Source of the DNA: Bacillus spongiae
GTDB taxonomy: Bacteria > Bacillota > Bacilli > Bacillales > Bacillaceae_K
Direction: 5' to 3'
Assembly: GCF_037120725.1 (NCBI RefSeq)
Contig: NZ_JBBAXC010000021.1
Coordinates: 1 to 61,363, forward strand
DNA: 61,363 bases
Of this stretch, positions 1 through 9,029 are shown in pieces (the first letter of the stretch is position 1; each line of letters starts with the position of its first letter). The position numbers were made by a program, and so were the translations under genes. The notes beneath the pieces were generated by a model. The model was not told the origin of the DNA. It did not search any database and saw only the letters and a program-made list of their open reading frames with translations.

Positions 1-104
1 AGCAAAGAGGTCACACCCGTTCCCATACCGAACACGGAAGTTAAGCTCTTTAGCGCCGATGGTAGTTGGGGGCTTCCCCCTGTGAGAGTAGGACGTCGCC
101 ATGC
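1..104 (+). rRNA. rrf: 5S ribosomal RNA, 5'-truncated by the window edge
   Basis: The first bases match the conserved 5S core of Bacillaceae (GAGGTCACACCCGTTCCCAT, then CCGAACACGGAAGTTAAGC), and the 3' end reads GAGAGTAGGACGTCGCCATG. Roughly the first dozen bases lie outside the window. It is the last gene of an upstream rRNA operon and is followed at once by an intrinsic terminator. Confidence 0.97.
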
Positions 105-110
105 ACATTT

Positions 111-140
111 AAAAACAGCTCATTGTGGGCTGTTTTTTTT
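111..140 (+). terminator. Intrinsic terminator of the upstream rRNA operon
   Basis: A stem CAGCTC/GGGCTG (one G-U pair), flanked by A5 and followed by eight T residues, starts seven bases after the 5S 3' end. This is where an rRNA operon terminator is expected. Confidence 0.9.
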
Positions 141-221
141 ATCTTTTTTACAGTTTAAATATGAAGGGATATCTTTTTTTGTCTAAATGGTAATTGATGT
201 GTTCTTTAATGGTCATGGGGC

Positions 222-420
222 ATCGTTATTCCAAAGGAAAGAAGAAAATCATTAGACATTAACGAAGAAGACATGATGGAAATCTTTGTAGAGAGTGAAC
301 ATATCACTCTCAGAAAATATCAATCTTATGAAGCTTGTGCAACCACCGGAGAAATATTTGCTGAGAACAAAAATAGAAGGCATTATTTTAAGTCCTAAAG
401 GTGTTAAAGTTCTTGAGTAA
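222..420 (+). pseudogene. Degenerate AbrB/Abh-family transition-state regulator
   Basis: Reading from 222 gives IVIPKERRKSLDIN, then EDMMEIFVESEHITLRKYQ and ACATTGEIFAENKN. This parallels the AbrB/Abh swapped-hairpin DNA-binding domain and the following dimer region (VIPIELRR, KKYKP, TGE, SENK). The reading frame is lost in the A5 run at 369-373. The other frame then continues with IEGIILSPKGVKVLE and a stop at 418-420, matching the Abh-like C-terminal LSPEG segment. The N-terminal MKxxGIVRKVDELGR part is missing and an in-frame stop lies just upstream. A truncated, frameshifted relic is the best reading. A sequencing error in the A run would not restore the missing N terminus. Confidence 0.8.
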
Positions 421-600
421 ACATGCTAATGGGTGCTAGGTGGGAGAAAGACATGCTAAATGAAATGCTCTGTAAAAATTTTAATATTAATATTTTGCAT
501 AAGTAGTGAAAATCCTTAATTATAAGGCTTCCACTACTTTTGACTACGAAAATTAATTAAAAGAATAAACTAACAATACCTAAACAATTAAAGATTAGGC
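421..600. other. Non-coding stretch after the AbrB relic
   Basis: No ORF with a ribosome binding site or recognisable product was seen on either strand. The only structure is the inverted repeat at 501-541. Confidence 0.5.
501..541. terminator. Candidate (possibly bidirectional) terminator hairpin
   Basis: The arms AAGTAGTG (501-508) and CACTACTT (532-539) pair perfectly, and an inner CCTTA/TAAGG pair extends the hairpin. The plus-strand 3' side ends in four T residues. It could end transcription of the ancestral abrB-like gene or of the minus-strand small ORFs. The T tract is short, so confidence is limited. Confidence 0.4.
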
Positions 601-784
601 TTACCATTGCCAACGGACTACCTGAATGCTTATTCGAATTATATTTCCTTTTCTCTTATTTTTCTTCTGTGGCTTTATATTCTTATAATATTGCTTATTT
701 CTCTTTGGTTTGTTTTGTATGATAAAGACTACAATTAGTAAGTGTTATATAAGTAATAGGTACAATTAATTCCAACATCATCAT
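601..784 (-). pseudogene. Possible frameshifted small membrane-protein ORF
   Basis: On the minus strand an ATG at 784-782 follows a GAAAGGGAAA ribosome binding site and reads MMMLELIVPITYITLT, then stops after 29 codons (695). If one base is skipped near 740, the frame continues with IVVFIIQNKPKRNKQYYKN and a basic tail to a stop at 601. The reconstructed product, of about 60 residues, has one hydrophobic segment followed by a very basic tail. That is a common layout for small Bacillus membrane proteins. It lies 15 bases downstream of the ORF at 800-940 on the same strand. The frameshift is inferred; a 29-residue ORF or chance are alternatives. Confidence 0.25.
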
Positions 785-799
785 TTTCCCTTTCAAATG

Positions 800-940
800 T
801 TATATTTTAATACGAGTCAAACCATCTGAATGAGATATACCGGTTAAAGAATAAACAAATGGTGCAAACATGATATTTGCTATAGTTCCTACCACAACCC
901 AATAAAAGAAAAAAATACCTATCCATTTTAATAGACTCAC
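800..940 (-). CDS. Small hypothetical membrane protein (46 aa)
   Basis: A GTG start (940-938) follows AAGGAG with a ten-base spacer. The product begins MSLLKWIGIFFFYWVVVGTI with one membrane segment (about residues 4-30) and a short polar tail ending GLTRIKI. No family was recognised. A good Shine-Dalgarno sequence and a hydrophobic N terminus favour a real gene, but the short length and AT-rich setting leave doubt. It may form a two-gene unit with the degenerate ORF downstream at 601-784. Confidence 0.4.
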   Translation of the reverse strand: MSLLKWIGIFFFYWVVVGTIANIMFAPFVYSLTGISHSDGLTRIKI

Positions 941-1216
941 TACGTAATATCTCCTTGTGGGTTTATTGGAAATTTGAAATAATTAATAATAAGTTAGAGA
1001 AAAGAGTTTGTGGAATAAGTAATGTAATAAGGAAAATAAAATTAGCTATAATAAGCAATTACTGTTTCGTTATTAAGTAGTTTAATCCTTCCTAGTTCTC
1101 CAAATAAAGAGTGTAATTGAACTTATCTCATATATTTTTGTTATTTATTTGGAAGAAATTTATTAAACTCTTAGCGGACGTAAAAAAAATTTTAATATAC
1201 TCCCAAGGGAGAAAAA
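941..1216. other. AT-rich intergenic region, nothing recognised
   Basis: No convincing ORF, RNA gene or repeat was found. Promoters for the divergent small ORFs (minus at 940, plus at 1217) should lie here, but no box pair good enough to call was seen. Confidence 0.4.
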
Positions 1217-1444
1217 GTGGGGAAATATATATATCTTATTATAGGAATTGTTTTTCTGCTTTCTGGGTGTATTGTCGTATATAATGGCTACAAACCTAAA
1301 GTAGGGCCAATAGAAAATGGGCCGAATTATCAACATATTTGGTTTCTATTTTATATTTTTTCATTATACGCAACGGCAGCATTTATTAAATCTTTTTTGT
1401 TATTTAGAGTAGAAAAAATAGTTCAAAAAATAAATAATAACTAA
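1217..1444 (+). CDS. Small two-helix membrane protein, unknown function (75 aa)
   Basis: A GTG start follows AGGGAG with a suitable spacer. The protein has two hydrophobic segments, about residues 4-22 (containing FLLSGC) and 41-63, joined by a polar loop rich in Gly, Pro and Asn. It ends in a basic/Asn tail (RVEKIVQKINNN). The orientation of the helices was not determined. A lipobox is unlikely because the cysteine sits inside a continuing hydrophobic stretch. No family was recognised. It lies alone in the accessory island between 5S and ctsR. Confidence 0.55.
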   Translation: MGKYIYLIIGIVFLLSGCIVVYNGYKPKVGPIENGPNYQHIWFLFYIFSLYATAAFIKSFLLFRVEKIVQKINNN

Positions 1445-1715
1445 GCTCCTAATTAAGTAAAAGGATTTGAGCATCAAATAAATAGATTGGTTTTATTGTG
1501 GAGTTAGAGTATCGAAAACCAAGTGTAGTATAGAGAAAGAATCTATCCATTTTGAAGAATACTGGCAGAAAAGTATATACCCTATGAAAGGATCATAAGA
1601 ATTATACGTATGAATGAATTTAGAGGGTCGTTTTTTTTTGTTTCCTAAACACGTTTAAGTTTGCTTGGTTCAAGTATATTTGCAAATAATATTAATAAAA
1701 TTTTTGGAGGTCCAG

Positions 1716-2414
1716 ATGAAGGTTGTAGTTGGATTTAGCGGTGGAAAGGATTCCACTCTTGCATTATATAAAATACAAAATAATCCTAAATACGAGATTG
1801 ATTCATTGCTAGTGACGCTTACAGAAGGAGTAAATCGCGTATCTATTCATGGAGTCCGTTATGAATTACTAAAGCTGCAGTCTGAGTCTTTAGGAATTCC
1901 ATTACGAGAAGTCTGGCTACCACAGGACTGCTCTGATGAAAAGTATCAAGAATTAATGGGAAATGCTGTTACTAAAATGAAGGATGACAAGGTAACTCAT
2001 ATTGCATTTGGGGATATTCACCTACAGGATGTTCGGGAGTATAGAGAAAATATGCTGTTAAAAACGGGAATTTCCACACTCTTCCCTCTTTGGGGTAAAC
2101 CAGTAGAGGAATTGAGTCATGAATTTATTAATCGTAAGTTTAAAACTGTACTGACGTGTATCGATTTGGATAAATTAGATAGGAGCTTCTCAGGCAGAGT
2201 ATATGACTGGGAGTTTATAGAGGATTACCCTAAAGAAAAGCATGATATTTGTGGAGAGAATGGAGAATTCCACTCTTTTGTATTTGACGGCCCTAACTTT
2301 AAATTCCCAATAAAATATAAATTAGGTGAACAGAAAGTAACACCTGACTATTTTACTCAAAAGGACCGGTTTCTTTATATTGACCTAATCCCAATTAATT
2401 CATCAAATGAATAG
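1716..2414 (+). CDS. Dph6-like ATP pyrophosphatase (adenine nucleotide alpha-hydrolase superfamily)
   Basis: The start at 1716 is chosen because GGAGG lies six bases upstream; an upstream in-frame TTG (1665) has no such site. The 232-residue product begins MKVVVGFSGGKDS, with the PP-loop SGGKDS at residues 8-13 that binds ATP in N-type pyrophosphatases. It also carries FGDIHLQDVREYRE (about 98-111), FPLWG (123-127) and CGENGEFHSFV (179-189), which are signatures of the Dph6/MJ0570 family. In eukaryotes and archaea Dph6 amidates diphthine on elongation factor 2. Bacteria lack diphthamide, so the substrate here is unknown, although the usual automatic label is diphthine-ammonia ligase. The RidA-like C-terminal domain of eukaryotic Dph6 is absent. 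It appears to be a single-gene unit in the variable island and may have arrived by transfer. Confidence 0.85.
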   Translation: MKVVVGFSGGKDSTLALYKIQNNPKYEIDSLLVTLTEGVNRVSIHGVRYELLKLQSESLGIPLREVWLPQDCSDEKYQELMGNAVTKMKDDKVTHIAFGDIHLQDVREYRENMLLKTGISTLFPLWGKPVEELSHEFINRKFKTVLTCIDLDKLDRSFSGRVYDWEFIEDYPKEKHDICGENGEFHSFVFDGPNFKFPIKYKLGEQKVTPDYFTQKDRFLYIDLIPINSSNE

Positions 2415-2870
2415 AAAAAATAGAAAAATAATAAAGGTTGCCAAAGCTCCTCTTTATTTATACATCCATATGTAAGCTTGAGAAATACGGATTAGAGGCT
2501 CTCATGGAAAATTTAGATTTTTTAAATTCAAATATTATGCTATCTGAAACGTATAATGATAATCAGGCTAACCAGAACTATAATAATATAACTTAGAAAG
2601 AGCGCAGTAATAAAAACGCGCTTTTTTGTTTAGGTCCAAATAAATACTATAGTTTAACGGAATTGAATATCGAAAGAAATCATTGTTCATTCGTTGTAGA
2701 ACGGATGTTTGTTATGAATTTAAATTGAGCCCAAGAAAGATAGGGAAAATAAAGCTTCGAGCTACTCTCTGCTTCACAATAAAGAAAGGTTTAAAAACAG
2801 TCATAGGCGTTAAAGATAATGGTGACATCAACGAATTATACATATCCTCAATTGTTGTGAAGTGAACTAT
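2415..2870. other. Intergenic region before the ctsR promoter
   Basis: The region contains a terminator (2599-2628) and otherwise only short ORFs without convincing ribosome binding sites (2504-2596 and 2683-2865). No sigma-B-type promoter was recognised, although B. subtilis has one before this operon. Confidence 0.4.
2599..2628 (+). terminator. Candidate terminator downstream of the Dph6-like gene
   Basis: The arms AGCGC (2601-2605) and GCGCT (2618-2622) enclose an A-rich loop, and six T residues follow. It lies about 185 bases after the Dph6-like stop codon and would insulate the ctsR operon. Confidence 0.6.
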
Positions 2871-2900
2871 TTGTCACGGAAAAGGAATGTGTAGTATAAT
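2871..2900 (+). promoter_or_regulatory. Sigma-A promoter of the ctsR operon
   Basis: The -35 box TTGTCA (2871-2876) and a perfect -10 box TATAAT (2895-2900) are separated by 18 bases. The predicted start site, near 2907, falls inside the CtsR operator, so bound CtsR would block initiation. Confidence 0.85.
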
Positions 2901-2903
2901 TAA

Positions 2904-2920
2904 AGTCAAATATAGTCAAA
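2904..2920 (+). promoter_or_regulatory. CtsR operator
   Basis: AGTCAAATATAGTCAAA is an exact match to the CtsR consensus RGTCAAANANRGTCAAA, two direct heptads spaced by three bases. A partial third GTCA follows directly. It lies between the -10 box and the ctsR ribosome binding site, as expected for autorepression of the operon. Confidence 0.93.
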
Positions 2921-2941
2921 GTCAGAAAAGGAGGAGGTTTG

Positions 2942-3403
2942 TTGAGAAATATATCAGATATAATTGAACACTATTTAAAGCAGGTTCTTCAAAAGAGTGA
3001 GTCGGATATCGTAGAGATAAAACGAAGTGAGATAGCGCATAAATTTCAATGTGTTCCTTCTCAAATCAATTATGTGATAAATACTCGATTTACAATAGAG
3101 AGGGGCTATTTAGTCGAAAGTAAACGAGGTGGTGGTGGTTTTATTCGAATTGCAAAGGTGCAAACACATGATAAAGCACACCTTATTGACCAAATTCTTT
3201 CAATGCTTGGAAATACGGTTTCTCAAGCAAGCTCAGAAAATGTAATTGTTCGCTTAATTGAAGAAGGAGCTATTTCAGAGCGAGAAGCTAAAATAATGCT
3301 TAGTGTGATGGATCGTTCCGTTATATATATAGATCTTCCTGTTCGTGATGAACTAAGAGCACGGATGTTAAAAAGTATGTTAATGACGTTAAAATACAAA
3401 TAA
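2942..3403 (+). CDS. ctsR: CtsR, transcriptional repressor of class III heat-shock genes
   Basis: CtsR is a dimeric winged-helix repressor that binds the heptad operator and silences clp genes until heat stress. The sequence shows NISDIIEHYLKQ at the N terminus, the helix-turn-helix part KFQCVPSQINYVINTRF, and the glycine-rich wing SKRGGGGFIRI that senses temperature in B. subtilis. The C-terminal SVMDRSVIYIDLP segment is also present. TTG at 2942 gives 153 residues with AAGGAGG seven bases upstream. TTG at 2939 (154 residues) is equally in frame but too close to the second GGAGG. It is first in an operon with its antagonists mcsA and mcsB and its target clpC, under its own operator. Confidence 0.97.
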   Translation: MRNISDIIEHYLKQVLQKSESDIVEIKRSEIAHKFQCVPSQINYVINTRFTIERGYLVESKRGGGGFIRIAKVQTHDKAHLIDQILSMLGNTVSQASSENVIVRLIEEGAISEREAKIMLSVMDRSVIYIDLPVRDELRARMLKSMLMTLKYK

Positions 3404-3424
3404 TTAAGAAAGAGAGGGAAGCAC

Positions 3425-3961
3425 ATGATTTGTCAGGAGTGTGGAGAAAAGCCTGCAACGCTTCATTTTACAAAAGTGATTAACGGGGAAAAAAATGAAA
3501 TTCACTTATGTCAAAAGTGTGCTCAAGAGAAACAGGAATCTTTGTTTTTTAATGAAGGAGATATGTTCTCTGTCAATAATTTAGTTTCCGGTTTACTGAA
3601 TATGACCACTTTCCCAAAACATAACCAATCAGTGGATCCCCGTACAGTTCAATGTGAAAACTGTCATATGACGTATGAACAATTTGTAAAAGTAGGTAAA
3701 TTTGGCTGTCACCATTGCTATCAAACATTTAGTGAAAAGTTAGTGCCAATTTTAAAGAGGCTGCATAGTGGAAATCTGACTCATAACGGAAAGGTTCCAA
3801 AACGCCAGGGTGGTGCAATTCACTTAAAGAAAAAAGTGAATCAATTACGTCAAACGCTTCAAGAGCATATTGCTAATGAGGAATTTGAAAAAGCAGCAGA
3901 GCTCCGCGATGAAATTCGTTCCCTTGAAAAAACGCAAATTCAAAAGAGGGGGGATGCCTAA
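3425..3961 (+). CDS. mcsA: McsA, zinc-binding activator of the protein arginine kinase McsB
   Basis: The 178-residue cytosolic protein has four CxxC pairs (C3/C6, C29/C32, C77/C80, C95/C98) forming zinc sites. It ends in a UVR-type coiled coil (about 136-170, [20 protein letters not shown]). In B. subtilis McsA stimulates McsB and helps deliver CtsR and other clients to ClpC-ClpP. Its stop codon shares one base with the mcsB start (TAATG), suggesting translational coupling and matched production of the two partners. Confidence 0.96.
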   Translation: MICQECGEKPATLHFTKVINGEKNEIHLCQKCAQEKQESLFFNEGDMFSVNNLVSGLLNMTTFPKHNQSVDPRTVQCENCHMTYEQFVKVGKFGCHHCYQTFSEKLVPILKRLHSGNLTHNGKVPKRQGGAIHLKKKVNQLRQTLQEHIANEEFEKAAELRDEIRSLEKTQIQKRGDA

Positions 3962-5019
3962 TGTCATTAGAGCAATTTATGAGTAAAGCTGTAAGCTCTT
4001 GGATGAGTTCAGAAGGACCTTCTTCGGATATTGTTTTAAGCACGCGTATCCGACTTGCTCGTAATGTCACCTCCTATCGCTTTCCTACACTTTATAGTTC
4101 TCAAGATGCAAAGGCAATTGTGGACATGGTGGAAGAGATGAATAGTAACAGTCATCATGAAGTGGAATTATTTAAAATTAACGAACTTCAGCCATTACAA
4201 AAAAAGGTGTTAGTTGAAAAACACTTAATTAGTCCCCAGCTTGCTGAACATTCTCGTTTTGGTGCAGTAATATTAACTGAACAAGAAGATGTTAGTATCA
4301 TGATTAATGAGGAAGATCATCTTCGAATTCAGTGTCTATTCCCCGGACTTCAGTTGAAGGAAGCTCTACATAAAGCCAATGAGATAGATGATTGGATGGA
4401 AGCAAGGTTGGATTTTGCATATGATGAAGAGAAGGGATACTTAACAAGTTGTCCGACGAATGTTGGAACTGGCTTAAGAGCGTCCGTAATGATGCATTTA
4501 CCAGGTCTCTACCTTACACAACAGATGAATCGATTGGTTCCAGCTATTAACCAACTAGGATTAGTGGTGAGAGGGATTTACGGCGAGGGGAGCGAGGCGT
4601 TAGGGAATATTTTTCAAATATCTAACCAAATGACGCTAGGTAAATCAGAAGAAGAGATTATTGAAGATCTTCTAGGAGTAGTGAAACAAATCATTTCTCA
4701 AGAGCAATCTGCCCGTGAAGCATTAGTTAAGACTTCAGACATACAATTAGAAGACAGAGTATATCGTTCGTATGGTGTGTTAACGAATAGCCGAATTATT
4801 CATACTAAAGAAGCTGCTCAATGTTTATCCGATGTTAGACTAGGGATTGATTTAGGCTATATTTCAAATATATCCAGAAATATTTTGAATGAGTTAATGA
4901 TTTTAACTCAACCAGGTTTTTTACAGCAATATGCAGGAGGCCCTTTAAGTACGGAAGAAAGGGATATAAGACGGGCGACATTGATTCGGGAACGTTTACA
5001 GTTAGAAAAAGATAATTGA
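3961..5019 (+). CDS. mcsB: McsB, protein arginine kinase
   Basis: McsB phosphorylates arginines on misfolded proteins, marking them for ClpCP, and also acts on CtsR. At 352 residues it has the phosphagen-kinase fold. Visible motifs are the nucleotide-binding arginine segment STRIRLARN (27-35), the acidic NEEDHLRIQ (116-124) and the active-site region [12 protein letters not shown] (164-175). No truncation is seen. It overlaps mcsA by one base and is followed 16 bases later by clpC, with GGAGG in the gap. Confidence 0.97.
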   Translation: MSLEQFMSKAVSSWMSSEGPSSDIVLSTRIRLARNVTSYRFPTLYSSQDAKAIVDMVEEMNSNSHHEVELFKINELQPLQKKVLVEKHLISPQLAEHSRFGAVILTEQEDVSIMINEEDHLRIQCLFPGLQLKEALHKANEIDDWMEARLDFAYDEEKGYLTSCPTNVGTGLRASVMMHLPGLYLTQQMNRLVPAINQLGLVVRGIYGEGSEALGNIFQISNQMTLGKSEEEIIEDLLGVVKQIISQEQSAREALVKTSDIQLEDRVYRSYGVLTNSRIIHTKEAAQCLSDVRLGIDLGYISNISRNILNELMILTQPGFLQQYAGGPLSTEERDIRRATLIRERLQLEKDN

Positions 5020-5035
5020 TTGGAGGATGGTCTAA

Positions 5036-7474
5036 ATGATGTTTGGAAGATTTACAGAAAGAGCGCAGAAAGTACTTGCTTTAGCACAGGAAGAGGCAAT
5101 TCGATTATCTCATAGTAATATTGGAACCGAGCACATTTTGTTAGGGCTTGTTAGAGAGGGAGAAGGAATTGCTGCCAAAGCATTAAATGGCTTAGGATTA
5201 AGTTCAGAAAAGATACAAAAAGAAGTAGAAAATTTAATCGGTAAAGGCAAAGAAAAAAATCAAAACATACATTATACTCCTCGTGCAAAAAAAGTGATTG
5301 AATTATCGATGGACGAAGCGAGAAAGCTAGGCCATTCCTACGTTGGAACGGAACATATTTTATTAGGGTTAATCCGTGAAGGTGAAGGAGTAGCAGCGAG
5401 AGTATTGAATAATCTTGGGGTAAGTTTAAATAAAGCGAGACAACAAGTACTACAACTTCTCGGCAGTAATGAGTCTAACGGTCACCAAACAGGAGGGGGA
5501 AATGCAAATACACCAACGCTCGATAGTTTAGCAAGGGACTTAACGGCTGTTGCCCGTGAAGGAAGTCTTGACCCGGTGATAGGGAGAAGTAAAGAAATTC
5601 AGCGAGTAATTGAAGTATTGAGTCGACGAACAAAAAATAACCCCGTTTTAATTGGAGAGCCTGGGGTAGGGAAAACGGCAATTGCAGAAGGGTTAGCACA
5701 ACAAATCATCAATAATGAAGTACCGGAAATCCTAAGAGAGAAACGTGTGATGACTCTTGATATGGGAACAGTGGTTGCTGGAACTAAATATCGTGGGGAA
5801 TTTGAGGATCGCTTAAAGAAAGTGATGGATGAAATTCGACAAGCTGGAAACATTATATTGTTTATCGATGAACTGCACACCTTGATTGGTGCTGGAGGAG
5901 CGGAAGGAGCTATCGATGCTTCTAACATTTTAAAGCCTTCGCTTGCTCGAGGTGAATTGCAATGCATTGGTGCTACTACTTTAGATGAATATCGAAAATA
6001 TATTGAAAAGGATGCGGCATTAGAAAGACGTTTCCAACCGATTCAAGTAGATGAACCAACAACAGAAGAGTCTGTTCAAATATTAAAAGGACTTCGGGAT
6101 CGCTATGAAGCACATCACCGAGTATCCATAACGGATGCTGCTATTGAAGCCGCGGTTAAGTTTTCGGATCGTTACATTTCAGATCGTTTCCTTCCTGATA
6201 AAGCAATCGACTTGATTGATGAAGCAGGTTCTAAAGTCCGTTTACGTTCTTATACAACACCTCCAAACTTAAAAGAGCTTGAATCGAAGTTGGAGGAAAT
6301 CAGGAAAGAAAAAGATGCATCCGTTCAAAGTCAAGAATTTGAAAAAGCAGCAAGTTTACGTGATACCGAGCAACGTCTTCGTGAAGAACTAGAAGAAACA
6401 AAGAAAAATTGGAAACAAAAGCAGGGACAAGAAAATACTGAAGTCACAGTAGAGGATATTGCGACGGTTGTATCGAATTGGACAGGAGTACCTGTTTCAA
6501 AGTTAGCTCAGACAGAGACTGAAAAGCTTCTTAATTTAGAAGAGCTTCTCCATTCTCGTGTAATTGGCCAAAATGAAGCAGTGGTAGCTGTATCAAAAGC
6601 TGTACGACGGGCTCGAGCGGGTTTAAAGGATCCTAAACGTCCAATTGGTTCTTTTATATTCCTAGGCCCAACGGGTGTAGGGAAGACTGAATTGGCTCGT
6701 GCGTTAGCGGAAGCGATGTTTGGTGATGAAGAAGCAATGATTCGTATCGACATGTCAGAATATATGGAGAAACATTCGACTTCACGTCTAGTTGGATCAC
6801 CACCTGGGTATGTAGGATATGATGAAGGGGGACAGTTAACGGAAAAAGTTCGTCGCAAGCCGTATTCTGTCGTGTTACTAGATGAGGTTGAGAAGGCTCA
6901 CCCTGATGTATTTAACGTTCTATTACAAGTCCTAGAGGATGGTCGATTAACCGATTCAAAAGGGAGAACAGTTGACTTTAGAAACACGGTATTAATTATG
7001 ACCTCTAATATAGGTGCTTCAACTTTAAAACAAAATAAATACGTAGGCTTCAATGTTCAAGATACAACACAAGATTATAAAGATATGAAAAGTAAAGTAT
7101 TGGAGGAGCTAAAGAAGGCCTTCCGTCCAGAATTTTTAAATCGTATTGATGAATTGATTGTATTCCACTCACTAGAAAAAGACCATTTGAAGGATATCGT
7201 ATCACTAATGGCTAATCAATTAACAAAGAGGTTAAAGGAGCAAAACATTTCTCTAACTTTATCTGAAAAAGCTAAAGAGAAGATTGTTGAAGAAGGCTTT
7301 GACCTTGAATATGGAGCTCGACCGTTAAGAAGAGCGATTCAAAAACATGTGGAAGATCGATTATCAGAAGAACTACTAAAGGGAAAAGTGCTTACAGGGC
7401 AGGATATTGAAATTGATGTGCAAGAAAATGAATTTACCGTTGTTATAAAAGAAACATCTGACTCGGCTTTATAA
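5036..7474 (+). CDS. clpC: ClpC, AAA+ unfoldase of the ClpCP protease
   Basis: The 812-residue chaperone has two N-terminal Clp repeats (about 1-145) that bind adaptors such as MecA and McsB. The first AAA+ module has Walker A GEPGVGKT at 207-214 and Walker B LFIDE. A UVR/M-domain coiled coil ([13 protein letters not shown]) follows, then a second AAA+ module with GPTGVGKT. The ClpP-docking loop KYVGF follows in the second module. It unfolds arginine-phosphorylated and adaptor-delivered proteins for ClpP. Two adjacent ATGs (5036, 5039) are possible; the family usually starts [12 protein letters not shown] hairpin terminator follows, so clpC is probably the last strongly expressed gene of the CtsR regulon unit. 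Confidence 0.98.
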   Translation: MMFGRFTERAQKVLALAQEEAIRLSHSNIGTEHILLGLVREGEGIAAKALNGLGLSSEKIQKEVENLIGKGKEKNQNIHYTPRAKKVIELSMDEARKLGHSYVGTEHILLGLIREGEGVAARVLNNLGVSLNKARQQVLQLLGSNESNGHQTGGGNANTPTLDSLARDLTAVAREGSLDPVIGRSKEIQRVIEVLSRRTKNNPVLIGEPGVGKTAIAEGLAQQIINNEVPEILREKRVMTLDMGTVVAGTKYRGEFEDRLKKVMDEIRQAGNIILFIDELHTLIGAGGAEGAIDASNILKPSLARGELQCIGATTLDEYRKYIEKDAALERRFQPIQVDEPTTEESVQILKGLRDRYEAHHRVSITDAAIEAAVKFSDRYISDRFLPDKAIDLIDEAGSKVRLRSYTTPPNLKELESKLEEIRKEKDASVQSQEFEKAASLRDTEQRLREELEETKKNWKQKQGQENTEVTVEDIATVVSNWTGVPVSKLAQTETEKLLNLEELLHSRVIGQNEAVVAVSKAVRRARAGLKDPKRPIGSFIFLGPTGVGKTELARALAEAMFGDEEAMIRIDMSEYMEKHSTSRLVGSPPGYVGYDEGGQLTEKVRRKPYSVVLLDEVEKAHPDVFNVLLQVLEDGRLTDSKGRTVDFRNTVLIMTSNIGASTLKQNKYVGFNVQDTTQDYKDMKSKVLEELKKAFRPEFLNRIDELIVFHSLEKDHLKDIVSLMANQLTKRLKEQNISLTLSEKAKEKIVEEGFDLEYGARPLRRAIQKHVEDRLSEELLKGKVLTGQDIEIDVQENEFTVVIKETSDSAL

Positions 7475-7484
7475 CGCAGCAAGG

Positions 7485-7523
7485 AGAGGTACACGGAATA
7501 GATTGGATCGTGTACCTCTTTTT
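7485..7523 (+). terminator. Intrinsic terminator after clpC
   Basis: The arms AGAGGTACACG (7485-7495) and CGTGTACCTCT (7509-7519) pair perfectly and five T residues follow. It partly or wholly separates heat-shock expression of ctsR-clpC from radA. No clear promoter was seen between here and radA, so read-through is likely. Confidence 0.9.
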
Positions 7524-7630
7524 CATATATATTTAATTAAATGTAGTTGTTTCAGTTCAGGATTAAAAGGCTAAGAAATACGTAGTGCTCTAAATTAATA
7601 GGTAATTTGTTTATTAGGAAGGGAAAAATG

Positions 7631-9007
7631 ATGGCAAAGAAGAAAACAAAGTTTATGTGTCAATCTTGTGGGTATGAATCACCAAAGTGGATGGGGAGGT
7701 GTCCTGGGTGTAATGAGTGGAATACGATGGTTGAAGAAGTGGAAGTTACGAATCAAAGGCCCCGTGGAGCCTTTGTACACTCCTCACCTTCGTCCTCGAA
7801 TAAAGCAGCACCTATTACGTCCATAGAGTCTGTTCAAGAACCAAGAGTTTTCACGGGGAGTAAAGAACTAAACCGTGTGCTAGGTGGAGGTGTTGTCCCT
7901 GGTTCACTAGTATTAATTGGTGGAGACCCAGGTATAGGTAAGTCCACTTTATTATTGCAGGTTTCCGCACAGCTTGCCGAAAGAAATCAAAAGGTATTAT
8001 ATATTTCAGGAGAAGAGTCAATCAAACAGACTAAATTAAGGGCAGATCGATTAAATATTAAAGCGGAGGAGCTGTATGTATATTCCGAAACGAGTCTCGA
8101 GCTTATCTCAGGAACAATAGACAAAATGGCTCCAAATTTAGTAATTATTGATTCAATCCAAACAATATTCCACCCAGAGGTTACATCTGCTCCTGGAAGT
8201 GTATCTCAAGTTAGAGAGTGTACAGCAGAATTAATGAGGATTGCAAAAACAAAAGGTATTGCAATTTTTATCGTAGGGCATGTTACTAAAGAAGGGTCCA
8301 TTGCAGGTCCTAGAATGCTAGAGCATATGGTTGATACAGTCTTATACTTTGAGGGAGAACGCCACCACTCTTATAGAATTTTACGCGCTGTAAAAAATCG
8401 TTTTGGTTCCACCAATGAAATGGGTATTTTTGAAATGAAAGAAACAGGGTTGGAAGAAGTGGAAAACCCATCGGAAATCTTTTTAGAAGAAAGATCTCAA
8501 GGAGCTTCTGGTTCTACCGTAGTTGCATCGATGGAAGGAACTCGCCCAGTTTTGGTTGAGCTACAAGCATTAATTTCCCCTTCAAGTTTTGGAAATCCTC
8601 GAAGAATGGCCACAGGAATGGATCACAATCGTGTTTCCTTGCTAATGGCGGTGTTAGAGAAGCGAGTAGGGATGCTTTTACAAAATCAAGATGCTTATTT
8701 AAAAGTCGCTGGTGGGGTCAAGTTAAATGAGCCAGCTATTGATTTAGCTATGGTCATATCGATTGCCTCTTCTTTCCGTGATCAACCGACGAAAGCAACA
8801 GATTGTATTATAGGGGAAGTTGGATTAACTGGAGAAGTTCGACGCGTTTCAAGAATCGAACAACGTGTCCACGAGGCTGCTAAACTTGGCTTTAGAAGGG
8901 CGATTATTCCAGCTAATAATCTAGATGGATGGAAAAAACCAGAAGGAATAGAGGTTATCGGAGTATCGCATGTAGGTGAAGCGTTAAAAACAGCATTAGG
9001 AGGATAA
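7631..9007 (+). CDS. radA: RadA (Sms), DNA repair/recombination ATPase
   Basis: RadA is a RecA-related branch-migration helicase that processes recombination intermediates. The ATG at 7631 gives 458 residues and follows GAAGGG by about eight bases; ATG at 7628 adds one Met. The order is a C4 zinc finger (C10, C13, C24, C27), Walker [11 protein letters not shown] (97-106), the RadA signature KNRFGST, and a C-terminal Lon-like domain ([28 protein letters not shown]). It lies 22 bases before disA, whose product is known to be restrained by RadA in B. subtilis. Confidence 0.97.
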   Translation: MAKKKTKFMCQSCGYESPKWMGRCPGCNEWNTMVEEVEVTNQRPRGAFVHSSPSSSNKAAPITSIESVQEPRVFTGSKELNRVLGGGVVPGSLVLIGGDPGIGKSTLLLQVSAQLAERNQKVLYISGEESIKQTKLRADRLNIKAEELYVYSETSLELISGTIDKMAPNLVIIDSIQTIFHPEVTSAPGSVSQVRECTAELMRIAKTKGIAIFIVGHVTKEGSIAGPRMLEHMVDTVLYFEGERHHSYRILRAVKNRFGSTNEMGIFEMKETGLEEVENPSEIFLEERSQGASGSTVVASMEGTRPVLVELQALISPSSFGNPRRMATGMDHNRVSLLMAVLEKRVGMLLQNQDAYLKVAGGVKLNEPAIDLAMVISIASSFRDQPTKATDCIIGEVGLTGEVRRVSRIEQRVHEAAKLGFRRAIIPANNLDGWKKPEGIEVIGVSHVGEALKTALGG

Positions 9008-9029
9008 CAAGACACGGAGGAGAGGGCTT

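Noticed and set aside
2504-2596. A 30-codon ORF between the Dph6-like gene and its terminator
   Set aside because: No good ribosome binding site and only low-complexity Asn-rich sequence; probably a chance ORF or untranslated mRNA.
2790-2815. A sigma-B promoter before ctsR (GTTTAA box)
   Set aside because: Spacer too short and the -10 sequence does not resemble GGGTAT.
2683-2865. A 60-codon ORF upstream of the ctsR promoter
   Set aside because: It starts at TTG without a Shine-Dalgarno sequence, has no recognisable product, and ends just before the promoter.
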